Positions 24,078-33,057 of a stretch of 34,299 bases of DNA are shown piece after piece. Source of the stretch: Lachnospiraceae bacterium (GTDB lineage Bacteria; Bacillota_A; Clostridia; Lachnospirales; Lachnospiraceae); NCBI GenBank assembly GCA_016281675.1, contig JAEEJD010000017.1, forward strand, positions 1 to 34,299, given 5' to 3'. The stretch's first letter is position 1, and each line of letters begins with the position of its first letter. A program made the position numbers and the translations under genes. Under the pieces are notes generated by a model. The model was not told the DNA's origin, made no database searches, and was given only the letters and a program-made list of their open reading frames with translations.

Positions 24078-25343
24078 TCAACGATTGGCAAGTTCTTCCG
24101 TTACATCTTCCCACGTCAACCCTTTAACAGCCATCAGAACCATTATATGATACAGAAGGTCTGCGATCTCGTATTTACTCTCTTCGGCCTCGGGATTCTT
24201 GGCCGCTATTACGATCTCGGTAGCTTCCTCTCCTATCTTTTTGAGGATCTTGTCTATGCCTTTATCAAACAGATAGTTGGTATATGAACCTTCCTTCGGA
24301 TTGTCTTTCCGATCGAGTATTACTCCCATCACGTCATCAAGAACGGTCATCGGATTCGTATCATCGAAATCGGTCTTTATAATTTCATTGAAAAAGCAGG
24401 AATATTCTCCGGTATGACACGCGTTTCCGATCTGGATCACTCCGGCAAGAAGCGTATCTTTATCGCAGTCACACGAAAGTGTTTTCAGGTACTGATAATG
24501 CCCGCTGGTCTCTCCCTTTTTCCACAGGCACTTCCTTGAACGTGAATGATAATACATGATCCCTTCGGTTACCGTACGTTCATAAGCTTCCCTGTCCATA
24601 TAGGCGAGCATGAGCACTTCACCCGTTATACAGTCTTTTGTGATAACGGGAATCAATCCGGCCTCGTTACATTTAAGATCGTCCCAGGAAAATGCGCTCT
24701 CAAAGGATTCTATATTTATTCCCTGTGATTTTAACCGCATCTTCATTTCAAAGTATACGGGACCTTTATCGTTGATAACATCTCCGGACACCCCACAAAT
24801 ACCGTTTTTCTTTAGTATCTCGGAAATATCGGCATCCTCGTTTATGACAGTTATCAGCGGGATATCATCCGCTCTGTCGGCGGACGGTTTACCGAGTAGT
24901 ATGGCTCCCGACGTATTGTCCCTGATCAGCTTGAGGTTATCGAGTATCTGCTCATTCGAATCGGCACAAACAAAAGTTTTCTTCTTCGAAAATCGCTTGC
25001 CGGCCTCTTCAATAAGATCGATATTGGACTGCTTTGCCATATTAAGAGCGACTTTCCGGCATCCCGCATACAGGAGCTTTTTGACATCCTCAAGACGGTT
25101 GACGTTTCCTGCACCGTATACGTCCGTAGCGATATTTTGCGTTATCTTCCTTATGGTGAGCAAAGCCTGCTCGTGTTCGTCGTCCCCTTCGGACAGATCA
25201 AACAAAAGGATAGCATCGGCGCCACCCACCGATAAAGTCACGCAGTATGAAACCGGATCGTCGGATAATACGGTATCGTCTTTGAAACCCTTTACAAATT
25301 TGCTGTTTTTAAGATATACGCAAGGTATGAGAAGTTTATTCAT
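24078..25343 (-). CDS. hisI: HisIE with an N-terminal HisA/HisF-like barrel domain
   Basis: Bifunctional phosphoribosyl-AMP cyclohydrolase / phosphoribosyl-ATP pyrophosphohydrolase (steps 3 and 2 of histidine synthesis) with an extra domain. HisI spans about 215-320 with [11 protein letters not shown], the metal-binding CDCD (291-294) and [11 protein letters not shown] (C309, H310, C316). HisE spans about 325-421 with [14 protein letters not shown] and YEIADLLYH. Residues 1-205 resemble a HisA/HisF barrel ([36 protein letters not shown]), but the first catalytic Asp (PxxDLK in the enzymes) is Tyr10 here, so it is probably not an isomerase or cyclase. Asp128 may match the second catalytic Asp. 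Total 421 residues against about 200-220 for plain HisIE. The start overlaps the hisB stop (TAATG), with AAGGA upstream. Last gene of the his unit. Confidence 0.92.
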   Translation of the reverse strand: MNKLLIPCVYLKNSKFVKGFKDDTVLSDDPVSYCVTLSVGGADAILLFDLSEGDDEHEQALLTIRKITQNIATDVYGAGNVNRLEDVKKLLYAGCRKVALNMAKQSNIDLIEEAGKRFSKKKTFVCADSNEQILDNLKLIRDNTSGAILLGKPSADRADDIPLITVINEDADISEILKKNGICGVSGDVINDKGPVYFEMKMRLKSQGINIESFESAFSWDDLKCNEAGLIPVITKDCITGEVLMLAYMDREAYERTVTEGIMYYHSRSRKCLWKKGETSGHYQYLKTLSCDCDKDTLLAGVIQIGNACHTGEYSCFFNEIIKTDFDDTNPMTVLDDVMGVILDRKDNPKEGSYTNYLFDKGIDKILKKIGEEATEIVIAAKNPEAEESKYEIADLLYHIMVLMAVKGLTWEDVTEELANR

Positions 25344-25948
25344 TAAAGCGTTCCTTTCGTTGAGAGAACATCGTTGATCCTCTGATCCACTGTAGTGGCT
25401 TCATCGAGCGATCTTGCAAAACTCTTGAACATCGCTTCACATATATGATGCGAATTGCTGCCCGAAAGAACCTTGATATGCAGGTTCATTCCCGCAGACC
25501 AGCTTACTGCCTGGAAGAACTCCCTGATAAGTTCCGTATCAAGATATCCGATCCTTTCGGTGGAAAAAGATGCATCATACTCAAAATAAGGTCTTCCGCA
25601 AAGGTCAACAGCCGTAAGAACAAGCGCATCATCCATCGGAAGTATCATTGAGCCGTATCGTTTGATCCCGGCTTTATCTCCTATCGCTTCTTTGATAGCC
25701 TGTCCCAGAACTATACCGCAGTCTTCCACGGAATGGTGTCCGTCAACAAGAAGATCACCTTCGCATGTCAGATCCAGATCAAATAATCCGTGTCTGGCAA
25801 AACTTTGAAGCATGTGATCAAAAAAGCCAATACCCGAATCGATCTTATATGTTCCGGTGCCGTCTATGCACAGTCTGACCGAAATATCGGTCTCGTTTGT
25901 TTTTCTTTTGATCTCGGCGATCCTGTCGTTTACTGTTTTCCTTGGCAT
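25343..25948 (-). CDS. hisB: Imidazoleglycerol-phosphate dehydratase
   Basis: Removes water from imidazole glycerol phosphate in histidine synthesis. Single-function form with no HolPase domain, 201 residues. Metal-binding motifs are [14 protein letters not shown] (first HxxxxxH), [14 protein letters not shown] (HHxxED), and [18 protein letters not shown] near the end. I chose the ATG at 25948, with AGGAG nine bases upstream and one base after the hisD stop; a longer TTG reading overlaps hisD and adds non-family residues. Confidence 0.95.
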   Translation of the reverse strand: MPRKTVNDRIAEIKRKTNETDISVRLCIDGTGTYKIDSGIGFFDHMLQSFARHGLFDLDLTCEGDLLVDGHHSVEDCGIVLGQAIKEAIGDKAGIKRYGSMILPMDDALVLTAVDLCGRPYFEYDASFSTERIGYLDTELIREFFQAVSWSAGMNLHIKVLSGSNSHHICEAMFKSFARSLDEATTVDQRINDVLSTKGTL

Positions 25949-25949
25949 A

Positions 25950-27251
25950 TCACAATACTCCTTTGTCAAATCTGACGCCTATTGAATTGGCATGCGCGGT
26001 AAGTCCTTCCGCTTTTGCAAAACTCATTATATCGTCGCACGAGCGCTCAAGCGCCTCTTTCGAATATCCGATGATGCTCGTTCTCTTGATAAAAGCATCT
26101 ACACCGAGAGGCGAGAAGAACTTCGCGGTACCGTTTGTCGGAAGAACATGATTGGGACCGGCATAATAATCTCCGAGAGGTTCCGAAGAATACGTCCCGA
26201 GGAAGATCGCCCCGGCATTGTTTATCCTTGTCATGTCCGTATACGGATCTTTTGTTATGATCTCAACATGCTCGCTGGCGATCCTGTTTGCTGCCTCGAA
26301 TGCCATGTTCATATCGGAAGCCGTAAGTATATAGCCGTAATTATCAAGTGACTTCCTGATTATATCCGATCTTTCAAGCTTCTCGGTAAACTTATCGACC
26401 CACTCCGATACTTCCCCGGCAAGACGTTCACTGTCGGTTATAAGTATCGCACTTGCAAGTTCATCATGCTCCGCCTGTGACAGAAGATCTGCGGCAACAT
26501 ACTTTGCATTGGCGCTATCATCCGCGATAACGAGAATCTCACTCGGTCCGGCAACGGAATCTATGGAAACATGTCCGAATACGGCCTTTTTGGCAAGCGC
26601 CACATATATATTCCCGGGGCCAACTATCTTATCGACTTTCGGGAGAGTTTCCGTCCCGAAGGCCATAGCCGCTATAGCCTGTGCTCCACCGACTTTATAT
26701 ATTTCATCGACTCCGGTTATCCTCGCGGCAACAAGCGTGCATGCGGCAACTTTTCCGTCAGCACCTGCCGGCGTAAACATCACGATCCTGCCGACACCCG
26801 CTACAAGTGCGGGAATTATACACATAAGCGTTGAAGACGGATAGGCGGCTTTTCCGCCGGGAACATATACTCCTGCACATCCTACCGCGGTAATCTTCTG
26901 CCCGAGTATAGTACCGTCGCTTCCGGTGTCAAACCAACTGTTCTGAAGCTGCTTTTCATGATAACGCCGGATATTGTCCGCACTCCTTTTCATAACCTCT
27001 ATAAGGTCTTTGTCGTATGAATCGAAAGCTTCATCTATCTCGGCATCACTGACTCTAACGTTTGAAGCGCTTATATCCCATTTGTCAAAGCGTTTCGTAT
27101 AAGTAAAAACTGCATCATCACCGCGCTTTCGAACATCATCGATTATCGATGCGACGACACTCTCGTACTCCTTATATTGATCGGGATTACGTTTAAGAAG
27201 GCTCTTTAATATATCCTTTATCGTATCCTCGGTAAGTTTAACGGTTCTCAT
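25950..27251 (-). CDS. hisD: Histidinol dehydrogenase
   Basis: Zinc- and NAD-dependent enzyme for the last two steps, histidinol to histidine. The 433-residue length is standard. Family segments: [19 protein letters not shown] (118-ish onward), [40 protein letters not shown] (zinc His), [20 protein letters not shown] and [10 protein letters not shown]. The ATG overlaps the hisZG stop (ATGA). The ribosome site GGAGG lies in the end of hisZG, so translation is probably coupled. Confidence 0.96.
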   Translation of the reverse strand: MRTVKLTEDTIKDILKSLLKRNPDQYKEYESVVASIIDDVRKRGDDAVFTYTKRFDKWDISASNVRVSDAEIDEAFDSYDKDLIEVMKRSADNIRRYHEKQLQNSWFDTGSDGTILGQKITAVGCAGVYVPGGKAAYPSSTLMCIIPALVAGVGRIVMFTPAGADGKVAACTLVAARITGVDEIYKVGGAQAIAAMAFGTETLPKVDKIVGPGNIYVALAKKAVFGHVSIDSVAGPSEILVIADDSANAKYVAADLLSQAEHDELASAILITDSERLAGEVSEWVDKFTEKLERSDIIRKSLDNYGYILTASDMNMAFEAANRIASEHVEIITKDPYTDMTRINNAGAIFLGTYSSEPLGDYYAGPNHVLPTNGTAKFFSPLGVDAFIKRTSIIGYSKEALERSCDDIMSFAKAEGLTAHANSIGVRFDKGVL

Positions 27252-28882
27252 AATTCCTCCTTGAGTTTTTCCATGATACTGTTGATGCGTTTCGAGTGAA
27301 GTCTCATGGATACGGGATTAACCACCATTCTTGCTGTAAGATCACAGATCTCCTCCAAAACGACAAGACCGTTTTCGCGAAGCGTCGAACCCGTCTCTAC
27401 AATATCGACTATGCAATCGGAAAGTCCGACTATAGGCGCAAGTTCAATACTTCCGTTCAGCTTGATAATATCCACACTCTGATGTTTGACATCATTAAAG
27501 TACGTTCTTGCAATCCTCGGGTACTTTGTGGCGATCTTGATCATATCTCTTGTGTTAAGAAGTTTTTTTGCACTCTCCGGACCGCATACGCACATCCGGC
27601 ACTTTCCGAATCCGAGATCGAGTACCTCAAGTATCTTACGGTTTTCCTCGTCTATGGTATCTTTACCGACAACTCCTATGTCAGCAACGCCGTGTTCCAC
27701 ATATGTAGGAACATCGGGACCCTTTGCCAGGAAGAACTTAAGTTTCAGATCTTCGTTAACGAATATCAGTTTTCTTGTATCTTTGTCCTTCATCTGCTCG
27801 CATGTTATTCCCGTTTTCTCGAGAAGAGCAAGTGTTTTATCGGCAAGCCGCCCCTTTGTAAGAGCAAATGTCAGATAATCACCGTAAGTATCGTCGTGTT
27901 TCTCGCGAGTATCAAGAGCGATCAGAAGCTCGTCAAGTGATATTCCGAATCCGATGGCAGGTGTATCTTTTCCGAATTCACGGACAAGATTATCATATCT
28001 TCCGCCCTTCATTACCGCGTCACCGAACCCGAGTGTATATGCCCTGAACAGAACGCCGGTGTAATAATTGTATTTGTTAAGAAGTCCGAGATCTATAGAG
28101 ATATATTTATCAAGACTTTCTTTTTCGAGAATATCCGTAATATCTATGAGCCGGTCAAGCGCCTCGGTACACTTATCGCAAAAAACGCGTTTTTTAAGCT
28201 CCGAAAGCGATCCGGCGGTATTATAAGTATCGGAAATATGAACTATCAGTTCGGTCATATCCTCGCTGACACCTGCCTCGGACAGCAATTCTCTTGTTTT
28301 GTAATAATTACCCGCGGAAATAAGTTCACGAAGAGTCTGCTCCATCGTGCCGTCGATTCCGAGCTGTTCGAACAGTCCCTTGAAGAAATTGCCGTTTCCG
28401 ACAGATACTACAAAATCATCAAAACCTGCGGACTTCATACATTTGACCACAAGACTGATCATCGATGCATCCGCTTCGACACTTCCGTCATTGTAGAGTT
28501 CGGCACCTATCTGGGTACTCTCTTTGAGCCTTCCGTTAAGATCGTTACCGTTAACGAACGTGTTACCGAGGTAACACAAACCCACCGGAGCATTCTCGTC
28601 AAAATATAACTTGGAGAAAGCCCTGGCCATCGCAGGTGTAAAGTCCGGACGAAGTACGAGTGTGTTTCCTTCTTTGTCGTGGAACTTATACAGTTCACGT
28701 GAAGGAGTCAGACCGATATTATCCGCGAATACATCAAAGTATTCGATTGAAGGGGTCTGCATAAGAAGAAATCCTGCATCCTTCATGACATCCAGAAGCC
28801 TGTTCTCTATTTCCAGTTTTCTGGCCAATTCCGAGGGAGTGATATCCCTTACGCCTTCAGGCGTGTGCATTACTTTGTTCAT
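27248..28882 (-). CDS. hisG: HisZ-HisG fusion: ATP phosphoribosyltransferase with its regulatory subunit
   Basis: First step of histidine synthesis, ATP + PRPP to phosphoribosyl-ATP. One uninterrupted 544-codon frame holds both subunits. Residues 1 to about 325 are HisZ, a histidyl-tRNA-synthetase-like regulator (TPEGVRDITPSE, LVLRPDFTPAMAR, and the late YYTGVLFRAYTLG and KGGRYDNLVREFG). From about 335 to 544 follows short-form HisG: LTKGRLADKT, PTYVEHGVADIGVVGKD and the PRPP motif DCIVDIVETGSTLRENGL (about 489-506). Short HisG normally needs separate HisZ in a hetero-octamer, so fusion fixes a 1:1 ratio. The start has GTGAGGAG just upstream. First gene of the his unit. hisC, hisH, hisA and hisF are not in the window. 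Confidence 0.93.
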   Translation of the reverse strand: MNKVMHTPEGVRDITPSELARKLEIENRLLDVMKDAGFLLMQTPSIEYFDVFADNIGLTPSRELYKFHDKEGNTLVLRPDFTPAMARAFSKLYFDENAPVGLCYLGNTFVNGNDLNGRLKESTQIGAELYNDGSVEADASMISLVVKCMKSAGFDDFVVSVGNGNFFKGLFEQLGIDGTMEQTLRELISAGNYYKTRELLSEAGVSEDMTELIVHISDTYNTAGSLSELKKRVFCDKCTEALDRLIDITDILEKESLDKYISIDLGLLNKYNYYTGVLFRAYTLGFGDAVMKGGRYDNLVREFGKDTPAIGFGISLDELLIALDTREKHDDTYGDYLTFALTKGRLADKTLALLEKTGITCEQMKDKDTRKLIFVNEDLKLKFFLAKGPDVPTYVEHGVADIGVVGKDTIDEENRKILEVLDLGFGKCRMCVCGPESAKKLLNTRDMIKIATKYPRIARTYFNDVKHQSVDIIKLNGSIELAPIVGLSDCIVDIVETGSTLRENGLVVLEEICDLTARMVVNPVSMRLHSKRINSIMEKLKEEL

Positions 28883-28912
28883 GCTCTCCTCACTTTATCG
28901 CGTTAAATTGGT

Positions 28913-28928
28913 AATTCGCTAATTCGCT
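28913..28928. repeat. Tandem 8-mer in the his leader
   Basis: Two head-to-tail copies of aattcgct (28913-28920 and 28921-28928; AGCGAATT on the transcribed strand) lie between the his promoter and hisZG. A near-copy in the opposite orientation (agcgaaatt, 28941-28949) overlaps the -10. The position downstream of the predicted start suits an operator or a leader element, but no regulator is identified. Confidence 0.45.
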
Positions 28929-28946
28929 ACCTTGTTATCAAGCGAA

Positions 28947-28975
28947 ATTATACGGAAACATCATCTTAATGTCAA
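28947..28975 (-). promoter_or_regulatory. Consensus sigma-A promoter of the his genes
   Basis: Minus strand -35 TTGACA (28975-28970) and -10 TATAAT (28952-28947), both perfect to consensus, are separated by 17 bases. The -35 lies inside the last codons of recU. The predicted start near 28940 gives a leader of about 58 bases, too short for a T-box or a peptide-type attenuator. Confidence 0.85.
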
Positions 28976-29491
28976 ATCTTTTTTTATACCGTCAAGATAC
29001 GGAACAAATATCCCGTTATGAGGAACAAGATCAAAACCTTCCTCGAGTTCCTCCAGACGAAAGCTTTTTCTTCCGCCCTGAATCATCCTGTCCCAGAACT
29101 GCATGATCTTTTCAAACCTCAGATAGCAGAATCTCTCAAGGTGTGCGTAATACAGCACGATAAAACTGATCCCGCCCTGCTCCTCAAACTGTCTCATGAA
29201 TTCGATCTGATGCTCATGAATGTTTGCAAGAGCAAAAGTATCGGTTGAACATTCCTTTGCATCGAAACATACGGGTATACCCTGCACCGCGCCGATGTAA
29301 TCGACAGTACTCTTTTTATCGAAATAAGCGAGCGTTATCTGGGAATGATCCTCGTTCATCTTTATCGGCGTGATCGGCGTCGGAATCTTCTGAACAAGGC
29401 AAAGACCGTGCTCTCTGTACAGTTCGTTTGTTCTGTTTATGAGTTCCTCAAGGGTTGACCCACGAAGACCTCTCGAGTTCCATGTTGACAT
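28961..29491 (-). CDS. recU: Holliday junction resolvase RecU
   Basis: Structure-specific endonuclease that resolves recombination intermediates in Firmicutes. The 176-residue protein shows GSTLEELINRTNELY, KIPTPITPIK, AYFDKKSTVDYIG and VCFDAKE (the PD-(D/E)xK-type Asp, Glu and Lys), IHEHQIEFMRQFEEQGGIS, and FWDRMIQGGRKSFRLEELEE. It is slightly shorter than B. subtilis RecU (206). The ATG at 29491 overlaps the previous stop (ATGTGATG) with AAGG upstream. In B. subtilis recU sits beside a PBP gene; here it follows a pseudouridine synthase. Its 3' end carries the his promoter. Confidence 0.94.
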   Translation of the reverse strand: MSTWNSRGLRGSTLEELINRTNELYREHGLCLVQKIPTPITPIKMNEDHSQITLAYFDKKSTVDYIGAVQGIPVCFDAKECSTDTFALANIHEHQIEFMRQFEEQGGISFIVLYYAHLERFCYLRFEKIMQFWDRMIQGGRKSFRLEELEEGFDLVPHNGIFVPYLDGIKKDLTLR

Positions 29492-30444
29492 CACATCACC
29501 TTGATAAACGCATCGGGTACCTGTGTCTCAAACGTCTTTCCGGCGATACCGCCGAGCGGAAAATCATCGGGTATCACGAGCCGGCAGCACACAAGCATCT
29601 GTGACTTGATACCGTATCTTTTTCGGTACTCGTCGTTTATGATTTTATCGCCGTATTTGGGATCTCCCAGTATCGGATGTCCGCAATGTGCCAAATGCGC
29701 CCTTATCTGATGCGTCTTGCCGGTTATAAGTCTGATCTCGCAGTATGACAGTTTTCCGTTTCCGGATATTTTTCTTACTACGGTTCTGATGTCCGCTCCT
29801 TCACCGTCATCCGAAACCGTGACGGTGTTGCTGTCGGTATCTTTGATCAGCTTTCCGGACAGATCAACATCCTTCGCATCTCCGACTACTATACACCTGT
29901 AGTATTTTTCGAAACCGTGATCTTTAAATCCGGCCGAAAGGTTCTTTGCGCCTTTATATGTCTTGGCAAACGTCACTATTCCGGAAGTGTTACGGTCAAG
30001 CCTGTTACATACCGAAGGGGTGAAAGCCGAAGGGTTATCGGTATCGCGGCTCATGTGATTTTTAACATATGACAGACATATCTCGTTAAGAGATATATCG
30101 GAAGTCGTCGACCTTTGTGTAAGCATCCCCGCTGGCTTATCCACTATAAGGACATCTTCATCCTCGTATATCACGGGAGGCATTCGATCCGATAAGTCGG
30201 AATCGATGCTGTTCTTATTATCTATTGACGAGAATTTGTCAAACGTCTCATCCGAAAGATAAATCCTGATAACATCACCGGGATTTACGAGTTCGTTTCC
30301 GGAAGCTTTTTTATCGTTTAATACTATGTTCTTTTTGCGAAGCATTTTGTATATGAACGAAGACGGACTGTTTCTGAGTATGTTCATAACATACTTGTCG
30401 AGTCGCCTTCCCGCTTCGCTTTCGGATATCACATATTCTTTCAT
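29491..30444 (-). CDS. RluA/RluC/RluD family pseudouridine synthase
   Basis: Isomerises uridine to pseudouridine in 23S rRNA or tRNA. An N-terminal S4 RNA-binding domain (about 1-65: SEAGRRLDKYVMN, PGDVIRIYLSD) precedes the catalytic domain with VIYEDEDVLIVDKPAGML, the catalytic Asp in CNRLDRNTSGIV (D150) and GKTHQIRAHLAHCGHPILGDPKYGD. The usual HRLD reads NRLD here; the catalytic Asp and following Thr-Ser-Gly are kept. At 317 residues it is typical. The target uridine cannot be told from sequence. ATGA overlap with the preceding gene. Confidence 0.92.
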   Translation of the reverse strand: MKEYVISESEAGRRLDKYVMNILRNSPSSFIYKMLRKKNIVLNDKKASGNELVNPGDVIRIYLSDETFDKFSSIDNKNSIDSDLSDRMPPVIYEDEDVLIVDKPAGMLTQRSTTSDISLNEICLSYVKNHMSRDTDNPSAFTPSVCNRLDRNTSGIVTFAKTYKGAKNLSAGFKDHGFEKYYRCIVVGDAKDVDLSGKLIKDTDSNTVTVSDDGEGADIRTVVRKISGNGKLSYCEIRLITGKTHQIRAHLAHCGHPILGDPKYGDKIINDEYRKRYGIKSQMLVCCRLVIPDDFPLGGIAGKTFETQVPDAFIKVM

Positions 30445-31013
30445 AATGAAACCGCTTTGATCGTGGTTGCTATCTGCTCTTCCCTCGTGCCGGGTCCTTC
30501 GTAACCGGAACTCAACTGAACTGCCCGGGCAAGGAAAGCTTCCTCGTCGTCAAAAATGAAAAATGCAGCCTTATGTCCCGCAGCCGAGAGCACACTCTCC
30601 ATATGTTCCTTAAGAGCTTTGTTATCGCCTTTTTTATTATCCCTGAATGCGGTAACATTTCCGTCTTTAATACATATTACGGGAATATAGAAAGCTTTTT
30701 CCTTGGTCGTGATCACGTTTTCAAACAGGGTCGGCAGTTTTCCGACAGCCGAAACATATTTCCGGAAAACTTCCTCACCGAGAGAATCAAATCTTGCAAA
30801 CATTATCACTCCTACAAGCGACTTGCATGCGGGAAGCAGAGCCAGAACAGCAAACACGGACCAGAGACTCTTTTTTGTATGAAGCGTTGCAAGACCGATA
30901 AAGAATATACCGAAAGCCATTACAAATAATATGATCGTCTTTATGATCTCAAATCTGCGTTGCTTCTTTATATATCCGAACGTTCCGCGAAGCTCGCGGT
31001 CAATATATCTCAT
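30441..31013 (-). CDS. Unknown two-membrane-segment protein
   Basis: I do not recognise this 190-residue protein. A basic N-terminus (about 1-22) is followed by two adjacent hydrophobic segments (about 24-42 and 50-70) with a very short turn, then a soluble part of about 115 residues that should face the cytosol. The soluble part has alternating strand- and helix-like stretches (AFYIPVICIKDGNVTAF, KAAFFIFDDEEAFLARAV) but no catalytic motif I know. AAGGAG lies seven bases upstream of the ATG. It overlaps the HAD gene by 14 bases and the pseudouridine synthase by 4, so it is clearly part of the operon. Confidence 0.8.
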   Translation of the reverse strand: MRYIDRELRGTFGYIKKQRRFEIIKTIILFVMAFGIFFIGLATLHTKKSLWSVFAVLALLPACKSLVGVIMFARFDSLGEEVFRKYVSAVGKLPTLFENVITTKEKAFYIPVICIKDGNVTAFRDNKKGDNKALKEHMESVLSAAGHKAAFFIFDDEEAFLARAVQLSSGYEGPGTREEQIATTIKAVSL

Positions 31014-31668
31014 CTGTTATCTCCTTGTAGGACATTATGAAGTGATCGGCCATATTGCATTTTTCTTCCCACTGATAATGCGAATACTCGTCATATACCG
31101 CAACTACGGTCATACCGGCTCTCTTACCTGCCGTTATGCCGTTACATATATCTTCGAACACAAGACATTTCTCGGGATCGATCCCAAGAGACGCAGCGGT
31201 ATTGATGTAAACGTCGGGTGACGGTTTTCCCGCACCGCACTCTTCGCCTGTCAGTATCGCATCAAAATATTCGAGAAGTCCGTTGTTTTCCAGAGTGGCA
31301 TTGCAAAGAACGGATGAATTGCTTGTTGCAATTCCGATCTTTATACCGTTTCCCTTAAGATAATCAAGAAACAGTTTGATCCCCTCTTTGGGAGGAACCT
31401 TATTGGCATAGTGATCATACGCCATCTTGTTCCAGTCATTCATCAGGTCCTCAACATCCCTGTCCGGCATATATTTATCTCTTGTGAACAGGGCTGTCTC
31501 GTAGAAGCTTAAGCCTTCTATCTCCTTCTGATAGTTTTCGGGAAGCTCCATTCCGAATTCGGCAAAATAGTCTTCGTCTATTTTACGCCATATCCACATT
31601 GAATCGACCAGAGTCCCGTCAAGATCAAACAGAACCGCTTCTGTATTATCGAGTATCTCTTTCCACAT
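31000..31668 (-). CDS. HAD-superfamily hydrolase, beta-phosphoglucomutase-like
   Basis: Phosphatase or phosphomutase of HAD subfamily I with a small helical cap. All four motifs are seen: FDLDGTLVDS (nucleophile D15, acid D17), IATSNS (motif II Ser/Thr region), GAGKPSPDVY (motif III Lys) and VFEDICNGITAGKRAGM (motif IV acidic pair). The cap spans about residues 20-90. It has 222 residues. I chose ATG at 31668, overlapping the preceding stop as TAATG; a TTG five codons earlier is the alternative. The substrate cannot be named; members act on sugar phosphates or small phosphates. Confidence 0.9.
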   Translation of the reverse strand: MWKEILDNTEAVLFDLDGTLVDSMWIWRKIDEDYFAEFGMELPENYQKEIEGLSFYETALFTRDKYMPDRDVEDLMNDWNKMAYDHYANKVPPKEGIKLFLDYLKGNGIKIGIATSNSSVLCNATLENNGLLEYFDAILTGEECGAGKPSPDVYINTAASLGIDPEKCLVFEDICNGITAGKRAGMTVVAVYDEYSHYQWEEKCNMADHFIMSYKEITDEIY

Positions 31669-33056
31669 TATTTGTATGTCCAACCCTTTTCGTACAGATT
31701 CTTAAGTTTATTCCCGTCATATACAGCGAAGCCGAGAGGAAACGAATCAACACAAACAAGAACAAATCCTTTATTCATATCCTGTTTTTGAATATTTACG
31801 GTCTCGCCTTTAAGGTATTTAATGATGTTAATATCGTCGGCGGCAAAACTTACGGAATTTTTCATGTCGCGATATCCGATATTCATCGCAAACGCCGTAT
31901 GAGGCATAAACTTTCCCGACCTCTTAATACTTCCGACGCATATCCCTGTACGGGAATATCTGATGTTCCGTCTCAGCAAATCGGGAAATAGCGATGGAAG
32001 AAGAAATATCTGACCGTCCTTCCCGATAATAAATCTCGAAGAAACAAATCTTTCATAAAGCTCATCGGAAAAAGTCGTGGCAAATTCCTTTACACATTCG
32101 GGAAGGTCGGAAAAACCGCATGTATCCGAATCTCCGCCTGAATTGAGACGTTTGTTTTCTCCTTCGTTTTTTTTCATCAATGCGACAAAGTGTCCTTCGC
32201 CGTTAAAGCGGTGCGGAAATGCATGAACACAGCCCTCCAATTCCGGATGATCTTTGTATTTGTCGTAACATCCGGTAAGGCCGTAATCTTTTTTGATCTC
32301 CGACATACTCATATCACGGTGTTTTTCAAGAAAAGAGGCAATAACCTGTTCATCTTCCGTATCGGAGAATGTGCATGTGCTGTAGCAAAGAATGCCTCCC
32401 CATTTGAGCATCGAATATGCGTTTTCGAGAATCTCTGTTTGTATCGGAGCATAATATTCGGGGCCTCTGTCCTCATATGAGGATATAAGGCTTCTGTCTT
32501 TCCGAAACATTCCTTCACCGGAACACGGTGCATCGACAAGAATACTGTCAAAACATTCCGGAAAATTTGCGGCGAGGTCTTTCGGATCCATGCATGTTAC
32601 CGCAAAATCCCCTCCCCAATGCTCGAGATTCTTAACAAGAGGAATGGTTCTGGCGTGACTGATATCGTTTGATATGAGTAAACCGGGATGCCTAAGCAGA
32701 AGCTCTGTTGATTTTCCGCCCGGGGCGGCACACAGATCAAGTACGATGTCTCCTTCATTTACGGGAAGAAGCGATGCCGGAAGCATTGCGGAAGGCTCCT
32801 GAAGATAATACAGCCCCGCATAATAATACGGATGTTTTGACCAAGCATCCGTATCGTTTATATAATATCCGTTTGCGGTAAATGGTATCTTCTCGATACT
32901 GTAAGGTGCCAGCTTCTCAAACCGGCTGATATCGATCTTGGAAGTATTGACACGTAGTCCGCTTCTGGCTGAGTCTTCATAGCTTTTGAAGAATTCGGAT
33001 GACTCCTCTTTCAAAAGAGATGTCATTGACTTTGTAAACCGTTCGGGTAATCTCAT
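31668..33056 (-). CDS. RsmB/RsmF (NOL1/NOP2/sun) family rRNA m5C methyltransferase
   Basis: SAM-dependent cytosine-C5 RNA methyltransferase. Rossmann SAM site VLDLCAAPGGKST (about 105-117), SNDI, then the two catalytic Cys motifs: DAPCSGEGMFRKD (C178) and CYSTCTFSDTEDEQV (C228). The C-terminal part after about 290 resembles the RsmF-type PUA-like extension (GQIFLLPS, IRYSRTGICVG, GFVLVCVDSFPLGF). The overall architecture favours the RsmF type over RsmB, since no NusB-like N-terminal domain is present. It has 462 residues. Four-base-type junctions on both sides tie it to pepD and the HAD gene. Confidence 0.92.
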   Translation of the reverse strand: MRLPERFTKSMTSLLKEESSEFFKSYEDSARSGLRVNTSKIDISRFEKLAPYSIEKIPFTANGYYINDTDAWSKHPYYYAGLYYLQEPSAMLPASLLPVNEGDIVLDLCAAPGGKSTELLLRHPGLLISNDISHARTIPLVKNLEHWGGDFAVTCMDPKDLAANFPECFDSILVDAPCSGEGMFRKDRSLISSYEDRGPEYYAPIQTEILENAYSMLKWGGILCYSTCTFSDTEDEQVIASFLEKHRDMSMSEIKKDYGLTGCYDKYKDHPELEGCVHAFPHRFNGEGHFVALMKKNEGENKRLNSGGDSDTCGFSDLPECVKEFATTFSDELYERFVSSRFIIGKDGQIFLLPSLFPDLLRRNIRYSRTGICVGSIKRSGKFMPHTAFAMNIGYRDMKNSVSFAADDINIIKYLKGETVNIQKQDMNKGFVLVCVDSFPLGFAVYDGNKLKNLYEKGWTYK

Positions 33057-33057
33057 G

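Noticed and set aside
28883..28940. T-box or leader-peptide attenuator for the his genes
   Set aside because: The leader is about 58 bases, with no run of His codons, no T-box core and no terminator stem.
29491..30444. Pseudouridine synthase inactivated because HRLD reads NRLD
   Set aside because: The catalytic Asp and the following TSG are present. The His is not the catalytic residue, and the rest of the family core is intact.
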